Assembly: GCF_001513955.1 (NCBI RefSeq) | Contig: NZ_KQ948149.1 | Span: 592,227-656,226 of the forward strand | Length of the DNA stretch: 64,000 nt | Source of the DNA: Streptomyces pseudovenezuelae | Lineage (GTDB): Bacteria > Actinomycetota > Actinomycetes > Streptomycetales > Streptomycetaceae | Direction of reading: 5' to 3' | Shown: positions 51,404 through 61,101 of the stretch, in pieces | How positions within the stretch are numbered: the stretch's first letter is position 1 | Layout of the letters: each line of letters opens with the position of its first letter | Notes under the pieces: generated by a model | Databases searched by the model: none | The model's input: the letters and a program-made list of their open reading frames with translations, nothing else | Told to the model about the DNA's origin: nothing | Made by a program: the position numbers and the translations under genes

Positions 51404-53122
51404 GTGAGTAGTGGGCCGCGCCCTGCCGGGACCAGCGGTGACATCAGGCTGGTACGCACGAACCTCGCTGCGGCGCGCCTCGATCCCCGGGACTGCCCCA
51501 CGAAGCGGGCCAGCGACGCCCGGCCGATGCTGATCGCAGATCCCGAACCCCCTCAACTTGCCGAAAAACTACAAGATTTCACGCTCAAGGTCTTGATGGA
51601 TGCACTCGACCTGATTGAACACGAGGGCAAGGACCTGGAGTGGGTGATCGGGGAACTCCGGCGCACAAACGGGACCTTCGGGCTCTACCGGCGCCGTGAA
51701 GCGCACCGCCTGCTGATGTCCTGGTCAGCCGAGGCGGTCCGTCGCTATCTGGCGGCCAGAACGGCAGACCAGCACGCCCGCCAGGTCGCCGAGCTGCCGC
51801 TCACGGTCCCGGTGCGTGACGCATGGGTGGTTGGCACGGACCCGGGCCCGGTCGACTCCCGGGGCGCGGACACCTATGAGATGACCGCTTGGGGACGCCG
51901 CTACGCGGCCCTCGACGGCTCCACAAGAGAACTGTGGCTGCTCACCTTCGGCACCGCCAAGGACGACCGACCCGAAGCGGAAAAGGCCGTAGCCGCATAC
52001 GTGGCGGCGCGAGGGCGCCCCGCGGTCGGAGGATGGCGCAAGCGGCACACCCCGACCCCCTTCGGTGAACTTCCCCAGCACCGCGCCGCCCTTCCCGAGC
52101 ACGTCAGGGTCATCGAATTCGGCTGCGGAGACGGCAAACGCAACGAGCTGATCGACTGGAACAGACAGGAAGCGCGTCAGCACTTCACGGCGGCGGGGTG
52201 GCCATCGTTACTCCAGGCCATCGACGGGACCGGGACCCGCCCCGGCACCGGCTGCATCGACTGCAAAGCACTGACCGGCTGCCAGGCACTCCCATACAGC
52301 CCAGAACTGCTGAGCATTACGCCGCCGAAGCGCCGGCGCCCCCGCCGCAGCGTCTCTATCACCGATTTGCGCGCTTATCGGGACTGTCCGGCGAAATACC
52401 ACGCGACCCGGCAGCTCAAGCTGCGCTCCTCGACGCCCGAGAGCCCAGAAGTCCGGCGCGGCCGTGTGGTCGACGACATTCTGAACCAGCGGCACGCCAG
52501 CACGCCCTACCGAAGCTGCGCGACCTTTCCCGGCCCAGCGGCCCCGGACTCCTGGGGAGCCAGCGGTCTGCACCTGAGCGGTCAAGAAGCACTCGACGGT
52601 GCCGCCATGCTCGAACAGCACGCCTTCTACTGCCCCTTGGACGGCCTCGCCGCCAAAGAAGAGGTGCGGGTGCAGCACCAGGCGGTCTGCTACGACCCCG
52701 GACTCGACCTCGTGCTGATAGCCACTCCCGATCTGCTCCACACCCGCCGCGGGGGCTGGATCTGGCGGGAGACCAAGACCGCGAGCAGATACCTCTATGA
52801 GGGCGAGCCGCTGTTGAGGCTCTACCCTCAGCTGGCGCTCGGTGTCCTAATGCTGGCCACCGGGGTCCTGGGTGGAGACGCGGCCCGCTCCAGGGTGGAG
52901 CTCGAACTGCTGCACACAGACGACGTGACCTTTGAGGAACTCGACCCCTCACACCCGGGGACCGTCGACGAAGCGCGAGAAGTGATCACGCAACTCGCCC
53001 AGCCCTGGGCTTGGGATCAGGACTACCCGACGGCTCCAGGCCGGCATTGCGACGGCTGCGAAGCCCTCGAATGGTGCCGCGCGGGCATCGAACACCTCGC
53101 TACGACAAGGCAGGATTCCTGA
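51404..53122 (+). CDS. Fe-S PD-(D/E)XK nuclease (Cas4/AddB-like), first gene of pPIWI-RE operon
   Basis: A 572-residue nuclease. From about residue 320, SITDLRAYRDCPAKYHATRQ is the typical start of a Cas4/RecB-type domain, with the first cluster cysteine. LVLIATPDLLHTRRGGWIWR then ETKTAS supplies the PD and ExK catalytic residues (~442-458). CDGCEALEWC at ~548-557 gives the remaining three cysteines of a 4Fe-4S cluster. A second, extra cysteine set (CIDCKALTGC, ~284) precedes the domain. GTG 51404 follows GGAGGAG by 4 bases. Its TGA overlaps the next ATG by one base. It probably processes DNA ends or guides for the system. Confidence 0.82.
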   Translation: MSSGPRPAGTSGDIRLVRTNLAAARLDPRDCPTKRASDARPMLIADPEPPQLAEKLQDFTLKVLMDALDLIEHEGKDLEWVIGELRRTNGTFGLYRRREAHRLLMSWSAEAVRRYLAARTADQHARQVAELPLTVPVRDAWVVGTDPGPVDSRGADTYEMTAWGRRYAALDGSTRELWLLTFGTAKDDRPEAEKAVAAYVAARGRPAVGGWRKRHTPTPFGELPQHRAALPEHVRVIEFGCGDGKRNELIDWNRQEARQHFTAAGWPSLLQAIDGTGTRPGTGCIDCKALTGCQALPYSPELLSITPPKRRRPRRSVSITDLRAYRDCPAKYHATRQLKLRSSTPESPEVRRGRVVDDILNQRHASTPYRSCATFPGPAAPDSWGASGLHLSGQEALDGAAMLEQHAFYCPLDGLAAKEEVRVQHQAVCYDPGLDLVLIATPDLLHTRRGGWIWRETKTASRYLYEGEPLLRLYPQLALGVLMLATGVLGGDAARSRVELELLHTDDVTFEELDPSHPGTVDEAREVITQLAQPWAWDQDYPTAPGRHCDGCEALEWCRAGIEHLATTRQDS

Positions 53123-54312
53123 TGGCCACCGCCTTTGACGCCCACGCAGCCCAGCGCGGTGACTGGCTCGACTTCCCCGATGTACGCCTTGTCCGTACGC
53201 TAGCTGGCGCCGTCATCCAGCTCGCCGATCTCGGTTCGCTTTCCTCCTTCAAACTGCCCTACCCGGCGGAAGCCCAGCGAGCCCTCGACCGGACCGTCCT
53301 CGCCTGCCTCCTCAGGGGCGTCGAGGAGATCCCGAAAAGCCTGCCGGAACTGCTCTTTTGGTGCCACAGCCGCCCCCTGGAAGACTGGCCCCTGGACCTG
53401 CCGCCGGACGCTTTCGGCCCGGACGACTACCTGGTGGACCCCGAGGCACGGGTTCCCACCCAGCTGTGCCACGAGTGGTGGATCCGAGGCAAGGATGCCG
53501 GCGCCGCGCAGTTCGACCGGGAGGTCATTCACACGGCCATGCGCCTGTGCCGCAAGGCGTCATCACCGGAGTCCTACGTCGCCTTCCGCAGACTCCTGGT
53601 CGAACGGCCGGTACTCACCGGAGTGGAACGGTTCGAGACCGAGACCGACCTGTCTCTCGCTCCCGTACAAGAACTGCTGGACCAGTGCTACGCCCCGGTC
53701 CCGGCCTCCTACGAATTCCAGGGCGGCTACGTCACCTGCGGCCGCTGCCTGACCTTGCTCACGCCGCTCGCCGACGGCGCGTGGTGGTGCGAGAGAGACC
53801 GGTGCCGACGTCGGGGCGCACCGCCGCACGGACGGACCCTGACCGGAGCCGACGTGCCGGGACTGCTGCAACTTGTGCGACCGCTAAGGCAGTTCGTCAC
53901 CGGACCGGGACGCGCCGAGGTCGAACTGGAAGCCCGGCTGCGCACGCTGGGGCTCGAGGTCCAGCTCTGGCCCGGCTTCGACGCCTACGACTTGCGCGTG
54001 ACCTTCCCCGACGAGCACATCTGGGCCATCGACGTCAAGGACTGGAAGCATCCCGGGCTGCTTGGCCGGTCCGCGAAACCCGTCCGCCCAGAGCCGCCCT
54101 ACGACGAAGCCTGCTGGGTGGTTCCCCGTGAACAGGCCGAAGCCCACCGCGATTACCTCGGCACGTACCGCCGCAACCGCCCCGCCTCCGCCGCGGGCCT
54201 GCCCCTGCTCACCGACGACCGGCTTGTCGCCCTCGCGACCGCCCGCACCCGAGGGGCCGACGGCCCCCACCTGACGGACTCCGCACCGACGAACGGATCC
54301 CCGAGTGCGTAA
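53122..54312 (+). CDS. pPIWI-RE-associated restriction-endonuclease-fold protein
   Basis: A 396-residue protein. A helical N-terminal region (~1-190) is followed by a zinc ribbon (CGRCLTLLTP, then WWCERDRC, ~205-227). A restriction-endonuclease-like core follows (~265-320): the glutamate in AEVELEARLRTLGLE, the aspartate in GFDAYDLRVTF and AIDVKDWKH as the (D/E)xK motif. This matches the REase protein described in the three-gene pPIWI-RE operons. It starts at ATG 53122 (sharing a base with the previous stop) and overlaps the helicase gene by 8 bp, so expression is strictly coupled. Confidence 0.82.
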   Translation: MATAFDAHAAQRGDWLDFPDVRLVRTLAGAVIQLADLGSLSSFKLPYPAEAQRALDRTVLACLLRGVEEIPKSLPELLFWCHSRPLEDWPLDLPPDAFGPDDYLVDPEARVPTQLCHEWWIRGKDAGAAQFDREVIHTAMRLCRKASSPESYVAFRRLLVERPVLTGVERFETETDLSLAPVQELLDQCYAPVPASYEFQGGYVTCGRCLTLLTPLADGAWWCERDRCRRRGAPPHGRTLTGADVPGLLQLVRPLRQFVTGPGRAEVELEARLRTLGLEVQLWPGFDAYDLRVTFPDEHIWAIDVKDWKHPGLLGRSAKPVRPEPPYDEACWVVPREQAEAHRDYLGTYRRNRPASAAGLPLLTDDRLVALATARTRGADGPHLTDSAPTNGSPSA

Positions 54313-57300
54313 CAGCAGTGAGTGGTACCAGAAACTGGCCAAAGCCCTGGAACCTGTCTGGCCCCAAGAACACCAAGACGTCAACCCCTCGCTGCTCTGC
54401 CAGGTGGAACTCGGCCTCTATCTGATGGAAAGTCTCGACCCGACCGGCGACGCCCACGGTGTCTACACCCTCCTAGGCGGCTATCCCTTTGCCGCGGCCG
54501 CGGGCATCGCCACCACCCCGGCACAGAGCGCCCGGCTCGACGTGGCGCGCCACTTGCTGTGGAAGCTGCGTCGCCGCCGCATGTGGCACCAGTGCCTGGA
54601 GACGTACATCCAGCTGCCCGAACGGCTCCGCGGCTACCGGCTGGCCGCGGGAGGAGGACCGGCGCGGCGCGTCGAACCCACCATCGCCGCAGACCGCTTC
54701 GACAGGTTCGAGCACGCGCTGTCCCAGCTTCCGCACTTCGACCAACGGCAACTGCCGCCCGCCCCGGCGGGCCAGGCCCGGTTCACCGAGCGGCACCGGC
54801 CAGCCTCCGTGACCATCCCCGAACAGCTGTGTTTCCCGCCGGCGACCGGCCACGACCTGAGCCAGGTCCCGCACACCGCAGGCCATCCCCTGGACATCCC
54901 GCTGGCCGAACTCGCCGAGACCGCCCGCTGGATGGAGGAAACCGAGACGGCCCGCGGCCTCACCTGTGGCCATTGGGCGCGACGGCTGGAAGACCTGCAA
55001 CTCGATGCCCTGTCCGCCGACGGGCAACGCTTTGAGAAGACCACGATTCTCCGCATGGACCGCCTGCTCCACCTGGTCGGTATGGTGGGCGCGGGCAAGA
55101 GCACCCTGATGCATCTCATCGCCGTCTGGGGCGCACGCAAAGGGCTGCGCACCACTCTTGTCGTCGGTGACGTCGCCGAACAGCTCACCCTGGTCGGCCA
55201 GTTCCGCGACCTGGACCTACAGGCCGCTCCCGTCATCGGCGGCACCACCCGTGAGCAGCACGCATCCCGGCTGCACCGCCGCCTTGCCGCGCGCGGCCAA
55301 GTCTCCCTTCTCCAGCACGATGATCCAGCCTTCGACGATCTGAGCTCAGTGTGCGTCCTCGACGCGCAGCGCGGACTGGAAGCAGCCGAACCCCTGCGTT
55401 ACGTCGACGCCCCCTGCACGGAACTGCGCCCGGTCAAGAAGCACGCTCCCACCGCCGCTGGGGAGATCCCAATGCCCGTGTACCGGCACGACCTGTCCGA
55501 GACACCCGCAGCGGACAGCGAGACGTCGCGGTCCGATCACGGCTGTCCGGTGTGGAGCGTCTGCCCCCGCCATGCCCCCGACCGGGAGCTAGTCGATGCC
55601 CTGATCTGGGTGGCCAACCCGGCCAGCCTTCTGCAGAGCGCCGTCCCCAACCCCCTCAACGCCGAACGCCTCAGGCACCTTGAACTGGCCTGCCTGCGCA
55701 GCGACATCATCATCGTCGACGAGGCGGACCGCGTACAGATGCAGCTCGACACCGCCTTCGCCCCGTCCGCGACGCTGATCGTGCGCGGCCCGGATTCCTG
55801 GCTCGACCGCCTCGGCATCCACAAGATCGATGAACTGGCCCGGCAAGGCCGCCTGCCCCTCTCGGCACGCGATGTCGAACGCTGGTCGGCCTCCCTGGAC
55901 CTGGTCCACATCGCCGCCAACCGTCTCTACCGCCGACTGATCACCGACCACGACCTTCGCCGCTGGGCGGACATCGAATACTTCAGCGCCTGGACGCTCC
56001 AGGAGAAACTCGTCAACGAGTGGTACCCCCGACCGCGCCCCACCGGTCTCCTCCCCGACGAGACCTCCTCCGACTCCGAGGTGTACGACTCCAATGACGA
56101 GGCCGACGGTGACACACCCCTGCCGCGGACCCCGGACACCGGGCCCTGGGATATCCGACGCAACGAAGTCACCAAGGCGTTCGACGCCTTCCGCGACGAC
56201 CCGCTCGGCGATCGAGGCCCGCACAACGACCTGACCGACGCCCTAATCCGCAGTGCCGGAGCTCTCCTGCACCACCTCGACCAGACAGCGACCAGCCAAC
56301 GCGTCCGCTCCGTGCTCGACAGCCTGCTCACCGGGTCCCCCCTGCTGGACGGTTCCCTGCGCCAGGAGCCACCCAGCCCGGGGAAACCCGCCCGGGATCC
56401 CGTGGACACCTGGGGAAGCGAGCCCTGGCTGGAACGAGAAGCCCGACGCCTTGAGTTCACCCTGGTACTGGCCGCCCTGCATCAGCGCCTCGAACGCGTC
56501 ACCTTCCTGTGGCCGCAGGCCGAGGCGGCTCTGCATCTGGACACCGCCGACAACGAACTCTCCCGCAGACCGCCCCTCGACTACGCGCCGGTGGTGCCGG
56601 AGGCCCCGATGGGCAACGTCCTTGGATTCCAGTACCTGCCCGAAGATCCGGAGCCAGGCCCGGACGGCGACGAACACCGCAGCGGTACCCTGCGCTTCTT
56701 CCGCTGTGCCGGCGTCGGTCGCGAGCTCTTGCTCCACCTTCCCGCGCTGGGAGCCGACCCTGCAGCAGACCGTCCCGGACCACACGTCCTGCTCATGTCC
56801 GGCACCAGCTGGGCCGGGACATCGACCCGCGCACACGTCATGGCCCCAGTCACAGCGATCCTCAAACCCCACCAAGCCGCCGTCGACTCCATCCGGCAAA
56901 CCCTGTTCACCACGCTGTTCCTCTACGACGGCGAAGGAACCCCGCTCACCCTCTCCGGAGCCCGACTCGACACCCGTGAACGGGTCCTGGCCCAGATGGT
57001 CACCCAGCTCGGCAAGTCGGCCCCGGGCAGCAGCTCGCTCCTCGACCAGGAACTACGGCAGATCGAGGACGGAGAACGCCGACGCGCCCTCCTCCTGGTC
57101 GGAAGCTACAAGGACGCCAGGATCGCCGCCGACCTCCTGGAACGCATGCCGCGCTGGCGCGGAAAGGTCCGCGTCCTCGCCTCCGACAAGGCAGAGCTCG
57201 ACCACGCCGGCCCCGGAGACACCGCCACGGGAGACTTCACCGGCGCCTCCGCCGTACGCCGCGGCGACCTCGCCGCCTTCGCCAAGGACGAAGACGCCGA

Positions 57301-57961
57301 AGTCCTGGTCGCCCCCCTGATGGCAATCGAGCGCGGACACAACATCCTCAACCAGAGCCACAAAGCCGCCTTCGGGACCGTCCTCTACCTCGCCCGTCCC
57401 CACCCGCGCCCCGACGACCTGTCGCTGGCCGTCTTCGCCATCAACGACTGGGTCACCAGGTTCGTCCGCAACCAGCCGGATGCCGAGGCGGGAACCTTCG
57501 GCAAACTCGTGGCCGACGCAGCGGACATGGACAGCGCCGGGCTCGCCTTCCGCCTCGCGGCCCGCAAGGAGTGGCGCCGCCTGCTGTCCCGACGCTACAT
57601 CTACTCCCAGCTCAACGACGCGGAGAAGACCTCCTTCGCCTGGGATCAGCTGGTCACCATCTGGCAGGTCATCGGCCGACTGGTGCGCGGCGGGGTGCCC
57701 GCGCGGGTGGTGTTCGTCGACGCGGCCTTCGCCCCCGCACTCGCCGAGGCCGGGGCCCCGCCCGCCGCGGCGACCCGCAGCGGACGCCGACGCAACGACC
57801 CCGGCCTGCTCATCAAGCTCCGCGACGTCCTCGCGCCCTACTTCGACGACGAAACCACCCCCGAATCGTTTGCCGACCCTGCCGACCCCGCCTTGGTCCG
57901 CACTCTCTACCACCCGCTCTACGACGCCCTGTGCGGTCTGAGCGCCCGAACTGACTGCTGA
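54305..57961 (+). CDS. DinG-like Fe-S superfamily 2 helicase of pPIWI-RE operon
   Basis: A 1218-residue helicase. Walker A is LVGMVGAGKSTLMHLIAVWG (~258-275) and motif II DEAD is IIIVDEADRVQMQLD (~470-480). Four cysteines between them (about 350, 372, 413, 420; the last two in HGCPVWSVCPRH) sit where XPD/DinG helicases hold their 4Fe-4S cluster. Motif VI is WQVIGRLVRGGVPARVVFVD (~1120). The long N-terminus (~1-240) is specific to these operons. DinG-type helicases unwind DNA:RNA hybrids and R-loops. It starts at GTG 54305 and overlaps the nuclease gene; the pPIWI-RE gene follows after 26 bp. Confidence 0.85.
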   Translation: MRNSSEWYQKLAKALEPVWPQEHQDVNPSLLCQVELGLYLMESLDPTGDAHGVYTLLGGYPFAAAAGIATTPAQSARLDVARHLLWKLRRRRMWHQCLETYIQLPERLRGYRLAAGGGPARRVEPTIAADRFDRFEHALSQLPHFDQRQLPPAPAGQARFTERHRPASVTIPEQLCFPPATGHDLSQVPHTAGHPLDIPLAELAETARWMEETETARGLTCGHWARRLEDLQLDALSADGQRFEKTTILRMDRLLHLVGMVGAGKSTLMHLIAVWGARKGLRTTLVVGDVAEQLTLVGQFRDLDLQAAPVIGGTTREQHASRLHRRLAARGQVSLLQHDDPAFDDLSSVCVLDAQRGLEAAEPLRYVDAPCTELRPVKKHAPTAAGEIPMPVYRHDLSETPAADSETSRSDHGCPVWSVCPRHAPDRELVDALIWVANPASLLQSAVPNPLNAERLRHLELACLRSDIIIVDEADRVQMQLDTAFAPSATLIVRGPDSWLDRLGIHKIDELARQGRLPLSARDVERWSASLDLVHIAANRLYRRLITDHDLRRWADIEYFSAWTLQEKLVNEWYPRPRPTGLLPDETSSDSEVYDSNDEADGDTPLPRTPDTGPWDIRRNEVTKAFDAFRDDPLGDRGPHNDLTDALIRSAGALLHHLDQTATSQRVRSVLDSLLTGSPLLDGSLRQEPPSPGKPARDPVDTWGSEPWLEREARRLEFTLVLAALHQRLERVTFLWPQAEAALHLDTADNELSRRPPLDYAPVVPEAPMGNVLGFQYLPEDPEPGPDGDEHRSGTLRFFRCAGVGRELLLHLPALGADPAADRPGPHVLLMSGTSWAGTSTRAHVMAPVTAILKPHQAAVDSIRQTLFTTLFLYDGEGTPLTLSGARLDTRERVLAQMVTQLGKSAPGSSSLLDQELRQIEDGERRRALLLVGSYKDARIAADLLERMPRWRGKVRVLASDKAELDHAGPGDTATGDFTGASAVRRGDLAAFAKDEDAEVLVAPLMAIERGHNILNQSHKAAFGTVLYLARPHPRPDDLSLAVFAINDWVTRFVRNQPDAEAGTFGKLVADAADMDSAGLAFRLAARKEWRRLLSRRYIYSQLNDAEKTSFAWDQLVTIWQVIGRLVRGGVPARVVFVDAAFAPALAEAGAPPAAATRSGRRRNDPGLLIKLRDVLAPYFDDETTPESFADPADPALVRTLYHPLYDALCGLSARTDC

Positions 57962-57987
57962 GCCACAGCAAGGAGACTGCAAAGACC

Positions 57988-60900
57988 ATGGCCGCCAAGT
58001 ACCGCGACGCAAGCCGGGCCGCCTACCTTCTGAAGCCCAACACCGCGCCCTGGACCGCTCGTTATCGGGCACTGACCTTTGCGGAGCAGTGGCACGAGAG
58101 CGTTCTGGACCTCTGCAACCTAGGGCGCCCCCCCGAGGCCGAGCCGTACCGCGCTGCGCCCGTCGCCAGATTCAACGGAGTTCTGCAGAGCCTCGCCCCC
58201 GATCTGGTCGTCCGCGGCCGTCCCCGCGACCCCCAGCAGCTGGCCGAGGACTTCTGGCTCTACACCCCCTCCGACACCCCCCACCCGCTTCCCGGCGACA
58301 CCCTGGACCGACTGAGCGGCGCCTGGCTTCAAGACCTCCGCCCCGAACCCGCACATCACCGGGCAGTTCTGGACACCCACACGGCGCTGCGCTCCTGCCC
58401 ACCGCAGTGGCAGGACGTCACCGTCGACCTCCTCGGCTGCCCCACGACCGACGGCGGAACCGCGGCTCCGCGCGACCGGCAATACCAACTCGCAACCGAT
58501 GCCCTGGCCCGGCGCATCCTCGCCCTGGGACCCTACGAACACAGCGCCGGCAGCCTGCACTTCCGGGCCGTGCCACGCGGCCCGCGCCAGCAAGGAGCGG
58601 AACTCCTCTCACAGCCTCTCTCGCACGTGGTCAAGGGGCGCGAGTGGTGGTTCTCCATCGTGATCAACATTTCGCTACACACCGTCCCCTTCGACCCCCG
58701 ACCCCGTCTCCACCTGCACACGGGAGTACGCCGCTGGGCAACTCGCCTCGACGCGAGGAAACAGAGCCTGCGGCTGCCGTACGGCCGCGACACCTCGGTC
58801 TACCTGCTGCCCGGCATCCCCTGGCTCCCCGGAGCACCCACCAGCGAGCGGTACGCCGTGGCCCGGCTGACCTGGGACCGCGGCACCGAGAGCTATGCCT
58901 GGAAGAACAACGGCCCCGCCCAGATCCTCGGCAGGCTGGCGCTCAACCGCCCCTTCCCCGACCCCTCCAGCCTGCTTGCCACACCCGAGGAGTGGATCGG
59001 CGACGGGGACGGCACCCGCGCCGCCGTCGTCCACAGCACACACATGGGTGCTCACGGCATCGGTGCCGGCCTCATGTCACACCAGCGTTCACAGATCGTC
59101 CAGTGGGCCGAACAGGCGCTGCCCGAACAGCTACGCCGGGTCCCCTCCCTCAGCCGGGCGACCGCCGGCAGCAGCGCCCCCGCCAATGCCCGGCCCAAGC
59201 CCAAGGCGGCGGAGAAGGAAGCGGAGGCGCAACGCGAAGCCCGCGCCCGCCGGACCGCACTCGCGGTGGCAGCCAGGATCAACCAGGGACAGGACCCCGC
59301 CGAAGCGATCAAGGGGACGGGAGCCGGGTGCCTCGTCGAAGCCAGACTGCTGTGGCAGAGCCCGTCGTTCCGGGATGCAGCCATCGAGGCCCTCGCCGAC
59401 GTCCTCGGGCTGGACGGCGACGGAAGCCGCCCGGAGCCAGCCACTGCCCAGAACGCATACGAGCGGGCCGTACCCGGAAGCCCCGTCACTCTCGAATGGA
59501 AAGCCCCGGAACTCACCCTCCGCCTCCGCTGCCTGCGCACCACCGAGGGAATCACCGACACCCTGGGCATCGACCCCACAGCGCGGCCCAGGGGCAAAGC
59601 CCTGGAGACCGGTATCAACGCCCGGCGGAAGACTGCCGCCGCATTCTTGGCCGACGACGGAGCTGGCCCGCTTCACCCCAGCTTCGCCCTCGTGGAGATC
59701 GACCGCCGCCAGGACTTCGCCCACCGTCTGGATGACCCCAAATACGCGCTCCGGCTGGGCTGCGCGGACGCGGGCGTCCTGACGCAATTCGCGCTCGTCC
59801 CCAAGAAGGCCAAGGGCTACAACAGCGAGAAGAACCTCTCCCACCGGGTCCATTCGGGCTGGGAAGACGCTCTGCGCCAGTACGGCGTCCGTGTCCTGCC
59901 CGAACACACGCTCGGCGAAGCGATCCCCAAGGACCTGCGCTACGTCGCCACGTACATGGTCAAGCGGCGCAAGGACGGCCCCACCCGACTGCCCCGCCAC
60001 ACCCCGGCGGCCGTCATGGTCACACCCCTGGCACCGGGCAGCGGCCTGGCGGCCGTCACAGGCTGGGACGAGCGGACGGGACGCTGGATTCCCTACCCCC
60101 AGTTCCTGCTCGGACTGGTCAAGACAGCCGAAATCCCGGAGGTCACCGAACCCACCGAGCCCGAGACCGCGACGCCCACGGACACCGAAGCCGCCGCCTT
60201 CGTACCGCAGCAGCGCTCGAAGTACCGCGTCTGGCAACAGAACATGGACGAACAGCGCAGGGCGACCGCCCGATACCTCCAGAAAATGGTCCGCTCTCTT
60301 CGCGGCCGACCCACCGCCCTGCTGACCCATTCGCAGAACAGCCGACTGCACTGGCCCTGGCTCCAGGACGGCCGAACCGAACGAGACCTGATCAAGACCG
60401 GGCACGCGCAGCCAGTGGGACTCGACCCCGATCTCCGGTTGATTCGCGTACGTACGGCAGCAGGGCGGGAGACCCCGCAATGGTGGGGCAACGCCTCTCC
60501 CGGCGAAGTCAACGGCCTACCCCAGGGGCTGTGGGTGGAGGACGAAGACGCCGCACGCTCCTCCGGCCGGATCTTCTACAGCACCACACCCAAAGCGAGC
60601 ACCTTCCGAGACTCCGCCGTCGAGGCCGACAAAATCGCGCCCCGGCCGCTGCGCCAGGGTCCCAACAAGGGCAAACCCACCATCGATACACACATCCCGG
60701 CCTGGAACCCCGGGCTAGTGGAGATCGCAGTCCTGGGCTGCCACGCGGATGCCGGCGACTCACCCGAAGCACTCGCTCTAGCGGTGCACCAGCTGCGCCA
60801 AGCCCCCGACTACCTGGACGCACTCTCCCTCCCCCTGCCCCTGCACCTGGCGAGCCTCGCCCAGCACTACGTACTGCCGACGGTCGCCGAGGCAGAGTCG

Positions 60901-61101
60901 GGTGAGGCTGAGGAATCCTCCCTGGAGGAGCTGGCCACCACCGAGGCGGCGGGCAACGTCAATGGGCAGCGCGTAGCGGCGGCGCTGGGCGTGATCGAGG
61001 AAGGCACGGACACCGAGCCGGCAGACCTGGACCCGGAATACGCAGAGGATCCCGGCCTCGCGCAAGCACCGGAGGATGAACAGCTCGCTTTGTTCCCCTG
61101 A
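57988..61101 (+). CDS. pPIWI-RE protein (prokaryotic PIWI with RNase H fold)
   Basis: A 1037-residue protein of the pPIWI-RE family. The N-terminal ~390 residues fit the family's X domain (WWFSIVINISLHTVPF; GIPWLPG). A basic Ala/Lys linker is at ~395-430. The MID-like and RNase H parts follow: FALVEIDRRQDF and DDPKYALRLGCADAGVLTQF (~566-601), LTHSQNSRLHWPWLQDG (~778-794), SGRIFYSTTPKAST (~859-872) and IPAWNPGLVEIAVLG (~903-917). The acidic tail is disordered. Published analysis of the family (Burroughs and colleagues, 2013) predicts guide-directed restriction of transcribed foreign DNA with a DinG helicase and an REase protein, exactly the neighbours here. Nuclease competence cannot be judged by eye. 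Confidence 0.85.
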   Translation: MAAKYRDASRAAYLLKPNTAPWTARYRALTFAEQWHESVLDLCNLGRPPEAEPYRAAPVARFNGVLQSLAPDLVVRGRPRDPQQLAEDFWLYTPSDTPHPLPGDTLDRLSGAWLQDLRPEPAHHRAVLDTHTALRSCPPQWQDVTVDLLGCPTTDGGTAAPRDRQYQLATDALARRILALGPYEHSAGSLHFRAVPRGPRQQGAELLSQPLSHVVKGREWWFSIVINISLHTVPFDPRPRLHLHTGVRRWATRLDARKQSLRLPYGRDTSVYLLPGIPWLPGAPTSERYAVARLTWDRGTESYAWKNNGPAQILGRLALNRPFPDPSSLLATPEEWIGDGDGTRAAVVHSTHMGAHGIGAGLMSHQRSQIVQWAEQALPEQLRRVPSLSRATAGSSAPANARPKPKAAEKEAEAQREARARRTALAVAARINQGQDPAEAIKGTGAGCLVEARLLWQSPSFRDAAIEALADVLGLDGDGSRPEPATAQNAYERAVPGSPVTLEWKAPELTLRLRCLRTTEGITDTLGIDPTARPRGKALETGINARRKTAAAFLADDGAGPLHPSFALVEIDRRQDFAHRLDDPKYALRLGCADAGVLTQFALVPKKAKGYNSEKNLSHRVHSGWEDALRQYGVRVLPEHTLGEAIPKDLRYVATYMVKRRKDGPTRLPRHTPAAVMVTPLAPGSGLAAVTGWDERTGRWIPYPQFLLGLVKTAEIPEVTEPTEPETATPTDTEAAAFVPQQRSKYRVWQQNMDEQRRATARYLQKMVRSLRGRPTALLTHSQNSRLHWPWLQDGRTERDLIKTGHAQPVGLDPDLRLIRVRTAAGRETPQWWGNASPGEVNGLPQGLWVEDEDAARSSGRIFYSTTPKASTFRDSAVEADKIAPRPLRQGPNKGKPTIDTHIPAWNPGLVEIAVLGCHADAGDSPEALALAVHQLRQAPDYLDALSLPLPLHLASLAQHYVLPTVAEAESGEAEESSLEELATTEAAGNVNGQRVAAALGVIEEGTDTEPADLDPEYAEDPGLAQAPEDEQLALFP

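Noticed and set aside
47406..61101. BREX or DISARM system
   Set aside because: No PglZ, BrxC, DrmA or DrmB-like protein is seen; the methylase and kinase alone are not enough, and the core genes fit pPIWI-RE.
57988..61101. Canonical long or short prokaryotic Argonaute
   Set aside because: No PAZ-type region or typical pAgo motifs; conserved segments and neighbours match the divergent pPIWI-RE family instead.
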